Notes: generated from the letters alone by a model not told the origin. 7,888 bases of DNA from Gemmatimonadota bacterium (GCA_019240375.1 JAFAYN010000293.1:1-7888), one strand, 5' to 3'; shown: positions 1-5,904, counted from the stretch's first letter. A program made the numbers and translations.

Positions 1-172
1 CCCAGGGCGCCGCTACAGTTACCACCGCGCTATCCTCCTAGCCAGCTTCGGGGTCTTCCTTTGGCTCATCCGCCCAGCTCGCCCGGGGCCGGATGTGGAG
101 CGGGTTGACCGGATCGTTGCAACGGTAGCGGTGGGATTGGCCCTGGGGACTGGTGGGGAATTGGGTGGTTGA
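1..172 (+). CDS. C-terminal end of an unidentified, possibly membrane, protein (partial)
   Basis: A reading frame with codons starting at base 2 is open from the left edge to a TGA at 170-172, giving about 56 residues. It contains two hydrophobic stretches: AILLASFGVFLWLI near the beginning and IVATVAVGLALG near the end, separated by a charged, proline-rich linker (IRPARPGPDVERVDR). This would suit the last one or two membrane segments of a larger protein whose start lies outside the window. Support comes from the hydrophobic pattern and from a hairpin region (202-248) just after the stop, where a terminator would be expected. I do not recognise a family. GC-rich DNA keeps frames open by chance, so a spurious frame remains possible. 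Confidence 0.35.
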   Translation, partial: PGRRYSYHRAILLASFGVFLWLIRPARPGPDVERVDRIVATVAVGLALGTGGELGG

Positions 173-201
173 GGGGGAGTTGGGATCGAGAGGAAAATCA
201 A

Positions 202-248
202 CCAAGGCACCAACTGACACCCGAAGTGGCGCCAAGTAGTGCCTTGGC
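202..248. terminator. Hairpin region between convergent genes, possible bidirectional terminator
   Basis: CCAAGGCAC at 202-210 is the exact reverse complement of GTGCCTTGG at 239-247, a 9-bp stem with a 28-nt loop. A second perfect stem, GCCAAG (231-236) with CTTGGC (243-248), has a 6-nt loop and uses the same bases, so the two folds exclude each other. Read leftward, from the gene ending at 269, the long stem is followed by a T-rich stretch (TTGATTTTCC, 201-192), as in an intrinsic terminator. Read rightward it lies 30 nt after the stop at 172. The position between two converging frames fits a shared terminator. The long loop makes it atypical. Confidence 0.4.
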
Positions 249-268
249 TAATCCTCCATCCATGCCTC

Positions 269-1336
269 TCAGTTTACCTCTTCTGAGCCACTCCCTAAAA
301 GGAGCTGCCGGCTCTGTTCTAAGAACCGTTGTTCCAATTCTCCTTCGATCCCTACCTTTTTCCCATTCACTTCAATGGATGGTTGTCCGGCAAGAATGGT
401 CGTGAGATCGGACGCAACAGCCGCCGCACTCCTCTCCAGCTCCTCCTTCATAGCCGAAGTGTCCACACCTGCTTCGTCTAGCTTCTTTTTGAGCGACAAC
501 ATGGAATCGAGGGATTCCAGTTTCTTAGGGACAGAAGCAATTTTCCCTTCTTTGGTATAATTCCGGTAAACGAAACCGGCACTAGCTCTTAGGAAATCAT
601 CCATGAGAGCGATGACTTTTATATTCCCGAATACCCTTTCCCAAAGGCTTCCCACCTCTAGGTTTGCTATTTGTAGCGGGTATGTCTCTTCCGAGACCCT
701 AAGGAGTCCACAAAGGGTAGAGTAAAGTCTCCGTAGTGCATCCAATTTTCGGATCAGGTCCGCATAGTCCCTCGTTTGGGGTAGAAAAACGGAGAGTTCC
801 CCCCATTCCTCGGATGGGCGTTGACGATCTTCAACTAGCGAGAGAACAGTGTTAACAATTCTGCGTGTGGATTTTATGATGGAATCCAATAGCGACGCAG
901 CGTGGAAGAACCTTGTGGTGCCTTCAATGGATTCCTCCGCCAGTAGATCCTCGTAGCATTCCTCAAAGTACCGAAGGGAAAGGCGCAGTTGCCCAACTGC
1001 GCCTCTGAGCGTATGGCCGCCTTCAGCGGACTCCTCCGTCTTTAGCAGCTCGTTAACCTCGTCTAGCTGCTCCTCGACAGAGTGTATTGTCCTGAACATT
1101 TTGCCGGCCTTCTCCTGCCTTACCTCCAATACCCGCTCACGCATGGCTTCCCTCAACTTACTCCACCCGGCGAAGCCTTGGGGTGTGGCTGGATTCATCC
1201 CAATAAGTTCGAGGATTTCCCTTTGGATCTCTTCCCCAGCCTTAGCATAGCTGCTAACCGATGTGGGTAGGTAGCTTTCCGGTTCAAAAAGATTCCTTAA
1301 TGAGAGTATGAGCGGGAGGAGCTTATAAGTGATCAT
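269..1336 (-). CDS. Hypothetical helical protein of unknown function (accessory gene)
   Basis: The leftward frame is open from 1648 to a TGA at 269-271. In-frame ATGs lie at 1648, 1501 and 1336. I chose 1336 (355 residues) because AGGA lies just upstream and a weak promoter-like pair (TTGCCC at 1401-1396, TAATCT at 1379-1374, 16-bp spacer, minus strand) precedes it. The 1648 ATG has no Shine-Dalgarno and sits on a promoter-like TTGACA pointing the other way. The protein is mostly charged and helix-prone, with coiled-coil-like stretches (for example VEEQLDEVNELLK and KKLESLDSMLSLKKKLDEAG). Near two-thirds of its length comes LEVGSLWERVFGNIKVIALM, the most hydrophobic part, and it ends in a short segment IEVNGKKVGIEGELEQRF. 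There is no signal peptide and no enzyme motif I can name. Base composition is clearly lower in GC than the right half, and the neighbours are a broken comM and insertion sequences, so this is probably acquired DNA. Function unknown. Confidence 0.65.
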   Translation of the reverse strand: MITYKLLPLILSLRNLFEPESYLPTSVSSYAKAGEEIQREILELIGMNPATPQGFAGWSKLREAMRERVLEVRQEKAGKMFRTIHSVEEQLDEVNELLKTEESAEGGHTLRGAVGQLRLSLRYFEECYEDLLAEESIEGTTRFFHAASLLDSIIKSTRRIVNTVLSLVEDRQRPSEEWGELSVFLPQTRDYADLIRKLDALRRLYSTLCGLLRVSEETYPLQIANLEVGSLWERVFGNIKVIALMDDFLRASAGFVYRNYTKEGKIASVPKKLESLDSMLSLKKKLDEAGVDTSAMKEELERSAAAVASDLTTILAGQPSIEVNGKKVGIEGELEQRFLEQSRQLLLGSGSEEVN

Positions 1337-1373
1337 GTTCCTGAAGGGTAACGTGAATTGAGGGCGGACAAGT

Positions 1374-1401
1374 AGATTACAGGCCCTCAGAAAAAGGGCA
1401 A
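1374..1401 (-). promoter_or_regulatory. Weak promoter candidate for the leftward unknown gene
   Basis: On the minus strand TTGCCC (1401-1396) and TAATCT (1379-1374) are 16 bp apart and would start an mRNA with an untranslated leader of about 30 nt before the ATG at 1336. The match to consensus is modest. If the true protein start is 1501 or 1648 this sequence lies inside the gene and is meaningless. Confidence 0.2.
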
Positions 1402-1641
1402 GCCCGTTCCGAAAAAACTCATAGCTCCGATGAGGGAACCTGGAGGGGTTTCGTTTGCTGACTACTTGCTCGACGCATCCAGCAGATCCTGGGGACTGCA
1501 TAGAGGTGAACTGGTTAAGGTGGTTGGAGTAGTTCAGTGGGACTGAGTAGGGGATCAGCGTGCACCTGCACCTGCGGACGGACGAGAAGGAAGTAGGCGC
1601 GGTGTAAGGGTCTGTTTGGGGCGTGCGGTTCGTGCCTGTAT

Positions 1642-1672
1642 TTGACATGAGTGCGGGGAGGGGATAACTTTG
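1642..1672 (+). promoter_or_regulatory. Promoter-like sequence upstream of the comM fragment
   Basis: TTGACA at 1642-1647 is followed, after 17 bp, by TAACTTTG at 1665-1672. The latter matches the TAnnTTTG -10 element described for Bacteroidota-type primary sigma factors, and TTGACA is a perfect classical -35. Transcription would begin near 1680, about 40 nt before the GTG of the comM fragment. The -35 box overlaps the most upstream possible ATG of the leftward gene (1646-1648), which argues against that start. Confidence 0.4.
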
Positions 1673-1718
1673 CTCGCCTTCCTACCTTCCTCTTCGCCCT
1701 GCTTCCGGTTCTCTCCCC

Positions 1719-2027
1719 GTGCTTGCTCGTGCTCTTTCCGGCGCCGTTCTCGGTATCGACGCGTACATGGTGACCGTCGAGGCAGACGTCGCCAGCGGTC
1801 TGCCTTCCTTTTCCACCGTCGGGCTTCCGCAGGGTGCGGTGAAGGAAGGGAAGGACCGGGTGGTGGCCGCGATCCAGAACAGCGGCTTCATCGTCCCACC
1901 CAAGAGAGTCACGATCAATTTAGCGCCGGCATACGCGACGAAAGAAAGTGAGATCCTGAGGTGTCCGCCTGTTGTGGATTGCGAGAGCGTTCGTTCATCC
2001 GTTTGTTCCTCTGGTGAGTGGATGTGA
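1719..2027 (+). pseudogene. comM: Truncated comM/yifB (Mg-chelatase-like AAA ATPase), N-terminal fragment
   Basis: The GTG at 1719 opens a 102-codon frame whose first 70 or so residues carry the classic ComM/YifB beginning: MLARALSGAVLGIDAYMVTV, then EADVASGLPSFSTVGLP (residues 21-37), VKEGKDRVVAAIQNSGF (41-57) and PPKRVTINLAPA (60-71). Full-length members are about 500 residues and continue into a Walker A ATPase core and a C-terminal Mg-chelatase domain. Here similarity fades after YATKES (72-77), and the remaining frame to the stop at 2025-2027 resembles nothing in the family. No Walker A or later ComM motif appears anywhere in the window. ComM is known as a hexameric helicase promoting branch migration during natural transformation. 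This fragment lacks the ATPase and should be non-functional. The break, near 1932-1952, adjoins decayed mobile DNA, so insertion or rearrangement is the likely cause. A chromosomal rearrangement leaving the 3' part elsewhere is also possible. Confidence 0.85.
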
Positions 2028-2591
2028 GGTCTTTCTTCTGTATACCCCGGGTCCGGCGGGGGATGCGGTTTATGAACGTGGCGATTGGGGAGTGTAGTTT
2101 CCGCATGCTTACCTACCATTTCTTGCGAGAGATTCCTTTCCATCGCGTGTTTCTCTATCACCTGCCCCTGGCAGTCAGCCTTCAAGCACTCCCGAAGTGC
2201 CGCGACCCGTCTTCTGTGAGTTGAACAAGAGATCTTCGGTTAGCCAGACCTTCCCGCCGATCCGCTCAGCCCGCCACGCTCTGCGGTGTGTTCCCATGGG
2301 CTGAATCGCCTCAGAGCAAAATCGTTATCGTCCGTCTGTGCTGGCATCGACTACGTGGCGTAACGAACCGCGGAGGGGCTCACGAAGAAGGAACTCATTT
2401 GATGTCTCAAGCCCTCAAGCGTTATGCGGCAAAAGAGGTCGTTTATCTCATCCATCGAGACGAAGATTCGAAACTGAACCGCATCGGGATGGCCGGAGGC
2501 TCGAGTTCTTCAGAGCGTACAGTCGTGACCAAACCACAGACGTACTCCCTTGGTGAGACCCGGCCCCGAGCCGTTCCGGTGGCAGTCAAGC
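1953..2591. other. Non-coding or decayed stretch downstream of the comM fragment
   Basis: I find no convincing gene here. Short open frames occur on both strands but none shows a recognisable family pattern. The only one with a reasonable ribosome-binding site starts at ATG 2402 (GAAGGA about 9 nt upstream) and runs to 2701. Its first 20 residues (MSQALKRYAAKEVVYLIHRD) look protein-like, but the rest is low-complexity and crosses the OrfA-like stretch in another frame. The segment is probably degraded mobile or rearranged DNA that replaced the rest of comM. Confidence 0.5.
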
Positions 2592-2783
2592 ATGCGGCCA
2601 AGCACCTGTCGCATGCATCTTCCGATTGCGGAGCAGATCGGCACTCAGGCAAGCAACTTGCGCAAACTGGGGGGGCGGGGCAGAGCGGGATCAACCAGTG
2701 AGGAGCGCGCTGTCGACCAAGGAACTGGTGCGGAGGACGAGAAACTAGGGAGCCACGCTGAGGAGGAAAGATCCTTCGCCAAG
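2592..2783 (+). pseudogene. Possible remnant of an IS3-family transposase OrfA
   Basis: In the frame beginning ATG 2592 the translation includes IAEQIGTQASNLRKL (2625-2669), followed by GRAGSTSEERAV and then EDEKLG...EEERSFAK up to about 2783. IS3-family OrfA proteins have the same order of blocks: a helix-turn-helix of the IAxxIGxxxxTLRKWVR type, a short linker, TSEER, then a leucine-zipper region of the ENEKLR...ILKKAxAFFAK type. Here the expected W-V-R after LRK is lost, the zipper leucines are mostly missing, and no OrfB (integrase) follows. The resemblance is by eye and partial. If real, it is an old inactivated insertion sequence within the island; otherwise it is chance. Confidence 0.35.
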
Positions 2784-2898
2784 TGTTCGCTCGCGGTTCG
2801 GTTCGGGCGGGGCGTCTCACCCTTGGGGCAGACCCCTTGGAACAAGCGCGCTACTTGGCCGTGGATATTTGAAAGAACGTCAACGGCTCGGTCGCTTA
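2784..2898. other. Flanking sequence left of the insertion sequence, no gene seen
   Basis: This stretch shows no supported gene. It ends with the TA dinucleotide (2897-2898) that is duplicated at the other side of the insertion sequence. Confidence 0.45.
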
Positions 2899-2918
2899 GA
2901 GGGTGTTATGAACTAAAA
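2899..2918 (+). repeat. Left terminal inverted repeat of the insertion sequence
   Basis: GAGGGTGTTATGAACT at 2899-2914 pairs with the right end with two mismatches over 16 bases. Similarity becomes patchy further in. Confidence 0.85.
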
Positions 2919-2928
2919 GGTTGCTGGG

Positions 2929-3759
2929 GTGTCCATTGCGAGCATGAGCAACACAGAATCTCGCAAGCGATACCCGAGCGATGTCTCGGATGAGGAGTGG
3001 GCGTTCGTGGCCCCGTACCTGGCGCTGGTCCGCGAGGACTCGCCGCAACGCAGGCACGATCTGCGTGAGGTCTTCAACGCACTCCGCTGGATTGTGCGCA
3101 CGGGCTCTCCTTGGCGGTACATGCCCAATGATCTCCCCCCTTGGGAAGCGGTCTACCAGCAGAGCCAGCGCTGGCTGAAGGCCCAAGTCTTCGAATCCAT
3201 GGTCGACGATCTGCGCGCGATCCTGCGCCTGGCCCAGGGCAAGTCGGCGGAGCCGAGTGCAGTGATCCTCGACGCACGCACCCTGCAGTCCTCACCCGAG
3301 AGTGGGGGGCGCGCCGGCTATGATGGGCACAAGCGGCGCAAGGGCTCCAAGACGCACATCGCGGTGGACACGCTGGGCTATCTGCTTGCGCTTCGGGTGA
3401 CCCCCGCGAATCAGCAGGAGCGGGCCCAAGTGGCGGCCTTGGCCGAGGAGGTCCAGGAGATCACGGGGCAGAGCGTGAAGACCGCCTTCGTGGATCAGGG
3501 CTACACGGGGGAGGAAACCGCGGAGGCGGCTGCCGCGCACGGGATTGCTCTGGAGGTCATCCGGCACACCGAAGCTAAGCGCGGCTTTGTGCTCCTCCCC
3601 AGACGCTGGGTCGTGGAGCGCTCCTTTGCCTGGGCCGCTCGCTTTCGGCGCCTTGCGCGTGACTACGAGCGCCTGCCTGAAACCTTAGCGGGGTTGCACT
3701 TCGTCGCTTTCGCCATCCTCATGCTGACCCGCTTCGTCCTGACCACCCTAAGTCCATAA
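2929..3759 (+). CDS. IS5-family (IS427-like) DDE transposase
   Basis: The 276-residue protein catalyses cut-and-paste transposition of its insertion sequence. The N-terminal domain (about residues 15-90) has the pattern [10 protein letters not shown]...[22 protein letters not shown]...[11 protein letters not shown], typical of this group's DNA-binding region. The catalytic triad is visible: D115 in [10 protein letters not shown]189 in [10 protein letters not shown] and E230 in [11 protein letters not shown]. Between the first two lie [19 protein letters not shown] and the [10 protein letters not shown] segment, also characteristic. The GTG at 2929 was chosen as start because AAAAGG (2915-2920) sits 8 nt upstream; an ATG at 2944 is the alternative and would lose only five residues. 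The TAA at 3757-3759 lies within the right inverted repeat. All key residues are present in one unbroken frame, whereas many IS427-group elements split the gene into two frames, so the enzyme is probably active. Confidence 0.92.
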   Translation: MSIASMSNTESRKRYPSDVSDEEWAFVAPYLALVREDSPQRRHDLREVFNALRWIVRTGSPWRYMPNDLPPWEAVYQQSQRWLKAQVFESMVDDLRAILRLAQGKSAEPSAVILDARTLQSSPESGGRAGYDGHKRRKGSKTHIAVDTLGYLLALRVTPANQQERAQVAALAEEVQEITGQSVKTAFVDQGYTGEETAEAAAAHGIALEVIRHTEAKRGFVLLPRRWVVERSFAWAARFRRLARDYERLPETLAGLHFVAFAILMLTRFVLTTLSP

Positions 3760-3766
3760 CAGCCTC
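3747..3766 (-). repeat. Right terminal inverted repeat of the insertion sequence
   Basis: Read leftward from 3766 the sequence GAGGCTGTTATGGACT matches the left end at 14 of 16 positions. It contains the transposase stop codon. Confidence 0.85.
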
Positions 3767-3780
3767 TACTCGTTCCCGCT

Positions 3781-3868
3781 GCGGGAAGACGAAGAGCTGG
3801 AACCCGGAGTGTAGGAAGGAGTTCGTATCTCAGCTCCAGCGGGAGCGGGAGAAAGGCACGTCTTCCGC
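3781..3868. repeat. Imperfect nested inverted repeat (possible structured RNA or terminator)
   Basis: GCGGGAAGACG at 3781-3791 is complementary to CGTCTTCCGC at 3859-3868 apart from one bulged G. Inside it, GCTGGA (3796-3801) pairs with TCCAGC (3835-3840). Together they could form a branched or long hairpin of about 88 nt. There is no T run after it, so an intrinsic terminator is not well supported. It may be a leftover of the sequence into which the insertion sequence jumped. Confidence 0.3.
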
Positions 3869-3897
3869 TGGCGATCCACACCGGCGCGGCGTAAACT
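3868..3897 (+). promoter_or_regulatory. Weak promoter candidate for the 3989-6729 gene cluster
   Basis: CTGGCG (3868-3873) and TAAACT (3892-3897) are separated by 18 bp and lie about 90 nt before the LTxxQ gene. The match to known consensus is poor. It is listed because this gap is the only place upstream for a cluster promoter to the right of the insertion sequence, and because the same CTGGCG hexamer precedes the -10-like sequence at 7634. Confidence 0.18.
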
Positions 3898-3988
3898 GAC
3901 ACCACGTGCGCGGCGAGCCGTCGGGCAGCTCACCTGATTCGCCGGCTCGACTCGCCGTCCCATCCCCCCTGCTCACTTCGAGGTACAC

Positions 3989-4501
3989 GTGCGACTTCCA
4001 CTTCTCGCCACCACGCTCCTCCTCCTGGGAGCGGGCCGCCTCCCGGCCCAGACGCCCACCCACCAGGTCCCCTCGCCACAACAGATCGAGCAGATGCAGC
4101 AAGCGGCTCGACAGATGATGAACCCGGCCGCGGAGATACTGGCGCACCGTACGGAGTTCGGACTCACCGCAGTCCAGGTTTCCGCGCTCCAGCCGCTCGC
4201 CGACCAGCTGAACGTCTCCGTGGACCGGATGTTCGCACGCCAGGGCCAGCTCTCGCCCGCGCGGGAGCGCATGATGAGGGCGATCTCGGATTCGACCGTC
4301 GTCCTCGACGAGGCCGCCATACGCGCGGAGGCCTGCGAGCAGGCTACCCAGCAGGCGGACTATACGATCGCGATGGTTCGGGCCCAGCAACGCATCGCCG
4401 GGATCCTCACGGCCGCGCAGCGGGAAAAGTTCGAGGAACTCCAGGTAAACCGCGGCATGCAGATGATGCAGGCTTTCTCCGGGACGGCGGAAAAGCACTG
4501 A
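3989..4501 (+). CDS. Periplasmic LTxxQ-motif protein, Spy/CpxP-like
   Basis: The 170-residue protein starts at GTG 3989, with GAGG (3980-3983) 5 nt upstream. The N-terminus is a signal peptide: a hydrophobic core LLATTLLLLGAG (residues 5-16) with a likely cleavage after LPA-Q near residue 20. The mature part is glutamine-, methionine- and alanine-rich and helical, and carries two LTxxQ motifs: LTAVQ (59-63) and LTAAQREKFEEL (140-151). Paired LTxxQ motifs mark the Spy/CpxP family of small periplasmic helical proteins, which act as ATP-independent chaperones or in envelope-stress and metal responses. No metal-binding cluster is obvious, and only one cysteine (about residue 116) remains in the mature part. 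The gene opens a rightward series, and the next start lies only 37 nt away. A stress or chaperone role is family-based inference. Confidence 0.75.
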   Translation: MRLPLLATTLLLLGAGRLPAQTPTHQVPSPQQIEQMQQAARQMMNPAAEILAHRTEFGLTAVQVSALQPLADQLNVSVDRMFARQGQLSPARERMMRAISDSTVVLDEAAIRAEACEQATQQADYTIAMVRAQQRIAGILTAAQREKFEELQVNRGMQMMQAFSGTAEKH

Positions 4502-4538
4502 CCCCGCGGCATCCCGCAGCCCCCACCCAAGGAGCCCC

Positions 4539-5036
4539 ATGCCGGCCCTCCAGAAGATCGCCCCCTGCCTCTGGTTCGACGACCAGGCGGAAGAAGCCGC
4601 CGCCTTCTACACCGGGATCTTCCCCGATTCGAAGATCACGGCCGTCTCCCGCTATGGAGAGGCCGGGCGCGAGATCCACGGCAGAACCCCGGGATCCGTG
4701 ATGGTCGTCGCCTTCGAGCTGGACGGGCAGCCCTTCACCGCGCTCAACGGCGGCCCTGTCTTCACGTTCAACGAGGCGATCTCCCTGCAGGTCTTCTGCG
4801 ACACGCAGGAGGAGCTGGACCACTACTGGGAGAGGCTGGGCGAGGGCGGCGACGAGCGGGCGAAGCAGTGCGGCTGGCTCAAGGACCGCTACGGCGTCTC
4901 CTGGCAGGTGGTCCCCCGCGTCCTCCCCGAGCTGGTGCAGGACCCGTCGTCCGAGAAGTCGCAGCGGGCGATGGCCGCGATGCTGGGGATGAAGAAGCTG
5001 GACATCGCCGAGCTGCGGAGTGCCTACGATGGCTGA
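4539..5036 (+). CDS. PhnB-like VOC family protein (3-demethylubiquinone methyltransferase-like domain)
   Basis: The 165-residue protein begins at ATG 4539 after a strong AAGGAG (4529-4534, 4-nt spacer). It shows the signature of the PhnB-like branch of the vicinal-oxygen-chelate superfamily: CLWFDDQAEEAAAFYTGIFP (residues 10-29), DSKITAVSRYG (30-40), FTALNGGPVFTFNEAISL (66-83) and CGWLKDRYGVSWQVVP (111-126). The length is normal for a single-domain member. Such proteins are cytosolic dimers; many are annotated as 3-demethylubiquinone-9 3-methyltransferase from a domain name, but they lack a methyltransferase fold and mostly have no proven substrate. I would not assign ubiquinone synthesis here. 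The last codons overlap the next gene by 8 nt, so the two products are probably made together; VOC and SRPBCC genes are common neighbours in bacteria. The start is secure; the reaction is unknown. Confidence 0.85.
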   Translation: MPALQKIAPCLWFDDQAEEAAAFYTGIFPDSKITAVSRYGEAGREIHGRTPGSVMVVAFELDGQPFTALNGGPVFTFNEAISLQVFCDTQEELDHYWERLGEGGDERAKQCGWLKDRYGVSWQVVPRVLPELVQDPSSEKSQRAMAAMLGMKKLDIAELRSAYDG

Positions 5037-5463
5037 CCGGGAGATCGTCTCCACCCGCGTGTTCGACGCGCCGCGAGAGCGCGTCTTCCGGGCGTTCAGC
5101 GACCCGGACGTGCTGGCCCGCTGGTGGGGACCGGAGGGCTTCACCAGCACCTTCCACGAGTTCGACCTGCGCCCCGGCGGCGCGTGGCGCTTCGTCATGC
5201 ACGCGCCGGACGGCACCGACTACCCCAACGCCAACGACTTCGTGGAAGTGGTTGCCCCGGAGCGGATCGTCTTCCGGCACGAGCAGCCCGTGCACGGCTT
5301 CCGGATGACGATGACCTTCGCCGACGAGGGCGGCGCGACGCGGCTCACCTGGCGCATGCGGTTCGATTCCGCCGAGGAGTTCGAGCGGGTGGGGAGCTTC
5401 GTCGCCGGGGCGAACGAGCAGAACCTCGACCGGCTGGGCGCGCAGCTCGCCGCCCTGGCCTGA
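5029..5463 (+). CDS. SRPBCC / AHSA1-like (START-fold) protein
   Basis: The start was set at ATG 5029, which overlaps the preceding stop by 8 nt; GGAG (5017-5020) lies 8 nt upstream. A GTG at 5020 in the same frame would add three residues and overlaps the ribosome-binding site. The 144-residue product has the AHSA1-type SRPBCC pattern: a first strand EIVSTRVFDAPRERVFRAFS (residues 5-24), then PDVLARWWGPEGFTSTFHEF (26-45), LRPGGAWRFVMHAPDG (48-62), the ER(I)VF block (78-82), TMTFADEGGATRLTWRM (94-110) and a final amphipathic helix (FVAGANEQNLDRLGAQL). This fold has a deep hydrophobic cavity for a ligand; the family includes Hsp90 co-chaperone-like proteins, but most bacterial members have no known ligand. 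It is cytosolic, with no signal or membrane segment. Overlap with the VOC gene implies translational coupling and a shared process, possibly detoxification or small-molecule modification (inference). Confidence 0.88.
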   Translation: MADREIVSTRVFDAPRERVFRAFSDPDVLARWWGPEGFTSTFHEFDLRPGGAWRFVMHAPDGTDYPNANDFVEVVAPERIVFRHEQPVHGFRMTMTFADEGGATRLTWRMRFDSAEEFERVGSFVAGANEQNLDRLGAQLAALA

Positions 5464-5481
5464 CGCACGGGCGAGGGCACC

Positions 5482-5856
5482 GTGGCGAGGATCCTCCCGG
5501 CGCGCGCCGCCTCGGCCCTGGCGCTGCTGCTCCTGACCGGCTGCGCCGTCCCCCCGCGCTCGTCCGCCGGCCCGTTCGCGGGGCGGTGGGTCTCCACCTT
5601 CAGCTCCGAGTTCGTGCGGCTGGAGCTGCGGCAGTCGGGGAGCCGGGTGACCGGGCGGGCCGAGCTGGCCCCGCGGGGCGCCCGGGCGGAGTACGCGGTG
5701 GAGGGGACCGTGCGGGAATCCGGCTTCGCCGCCACCCTGCGGCGGGGGGAGGGCGGGGAGGTCGCCCTGCGGGCCGCGCTCCGGGGAGACACCCTGGACG
5801 TTCGGCTGGACGGGGGCGGGTATTCGGACCGCTTCGTGCCGCTGGTACGGGAGTGA
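5482..5856 (+). CDS. Small lipoprotein, beta-rich, function unknown
   Basis: GTG 5482 follows GAGGG (5473-5477) at a 4-nt spacing and lies 18 nt after the previous stop. The 124-residue product has a positively charged N-terminus, a hydrophobic core (ALALLLL) and a lipobox LTGC with the lipidated cysteine at residue 21, so it should be anchored in the inner or outer membrane, facing the periplasm. The mature part is short and alternates hydrophobic and polar residues, as in a small beta barrel or sandwich: GRWVSTFSSEFVRLELRQSG (34-53), SRVTGRAEL (54-62), AVEGTVRESGFAATLRRG (72-89), VALRAALRGDTLDVRLDGGG (94-113), ending in YSDRFVPLVRE. The pattern of paired strands with VTG and V-x-G turns is common among unnamed secreted bacterial proteins. 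I do not recognise a named family. It probably shares a transcript with its neighbours. Confidence 0.75.
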   Translation: MARILPARAASALALLLLTGCAVPPRSSAGPFAGRWVSTFSSEFVRLELRQSGSRVTGRAELAPRGARAEYAVEGTVRESGFAATLRRGEGGEVALRAALRGDTLDVRLDGGGYSDRFVPLVRE

Positions 5857-5864
5857 ACGGGCGC

Positions 5865-5879
5865 GGGCGACGCTCGCCC
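5865..5879. repeat. Short perfect hairpin between the lipoprotein and SDR genes
   Basis: GGGCGA (5865-5870) and TCGCCC (5874-5879) form a 6-bp GC-only stem with a 3-nt loop in the 60-nt gap. A C-rich rather than T-rich stretch follows, so it is at best a weak or factor-assisted terminator, or a messenger-stability element separating the SDR gene from the upstream ones. Confidence 0.3.
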
Positions 5880-5904
5880 TCCCCCGCGTCCGGCCACAAC
5901 GACT

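Larger units (their letters stand above)
2899..3766 (+). mobile_element. IS5-family insertion sequence, IS427-like group, apparently intact (868 bp)
   Basis: The element is bounded by imperfect terminal inverted repeats: GAGGGTGTTATGAACT from 2899 rightward, and GAGGCTGTTATGGACT read leftward from 3766 (14 of 16 positions equal). Both ends are flanked by TA (2897-2898 and 3767-3768), the short target duplication usual for the IS427 group of the IS5 family. It carries one complete transposase gene whose stop codon lies inside the right repeat. Length, target, repeats and transposase type agree with each other. No in-frame stop or frameshift is seen, so it could still be mobile. It inserted into sequence that does not look like a gene. 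Confidence 0.9.

Noticed and set aside
2402..2701. Rightward 99-codon frame starting MSQALKRYAAKE, with a fair ribosome-binding site
   Set aside because: After about 30 residues it becomes low-complexity and it overlaps the OrfA-like frame; not enough to call a gene.
2765..3814. Reading frame restored across the insertion sequence (GGKILRQVF ... ARYLAVDI, stop, KNVNGSVA then YSFPLREDEELEPGV)
   Set aside because: Removing the insertion sequence and one TA joins a protein-like stretch, but it contains an in-frame TGA at 2870-2872 and matches no family I recognise. A decayed gene is possible but unsupported.
3830..4540. Leftward frame opposite the LTxxQ gene
   Set aside because: The opposite strand has a signal peptide, paired LTxxQ motifs and a ribosome-binding site; this frame shows no family pattern.
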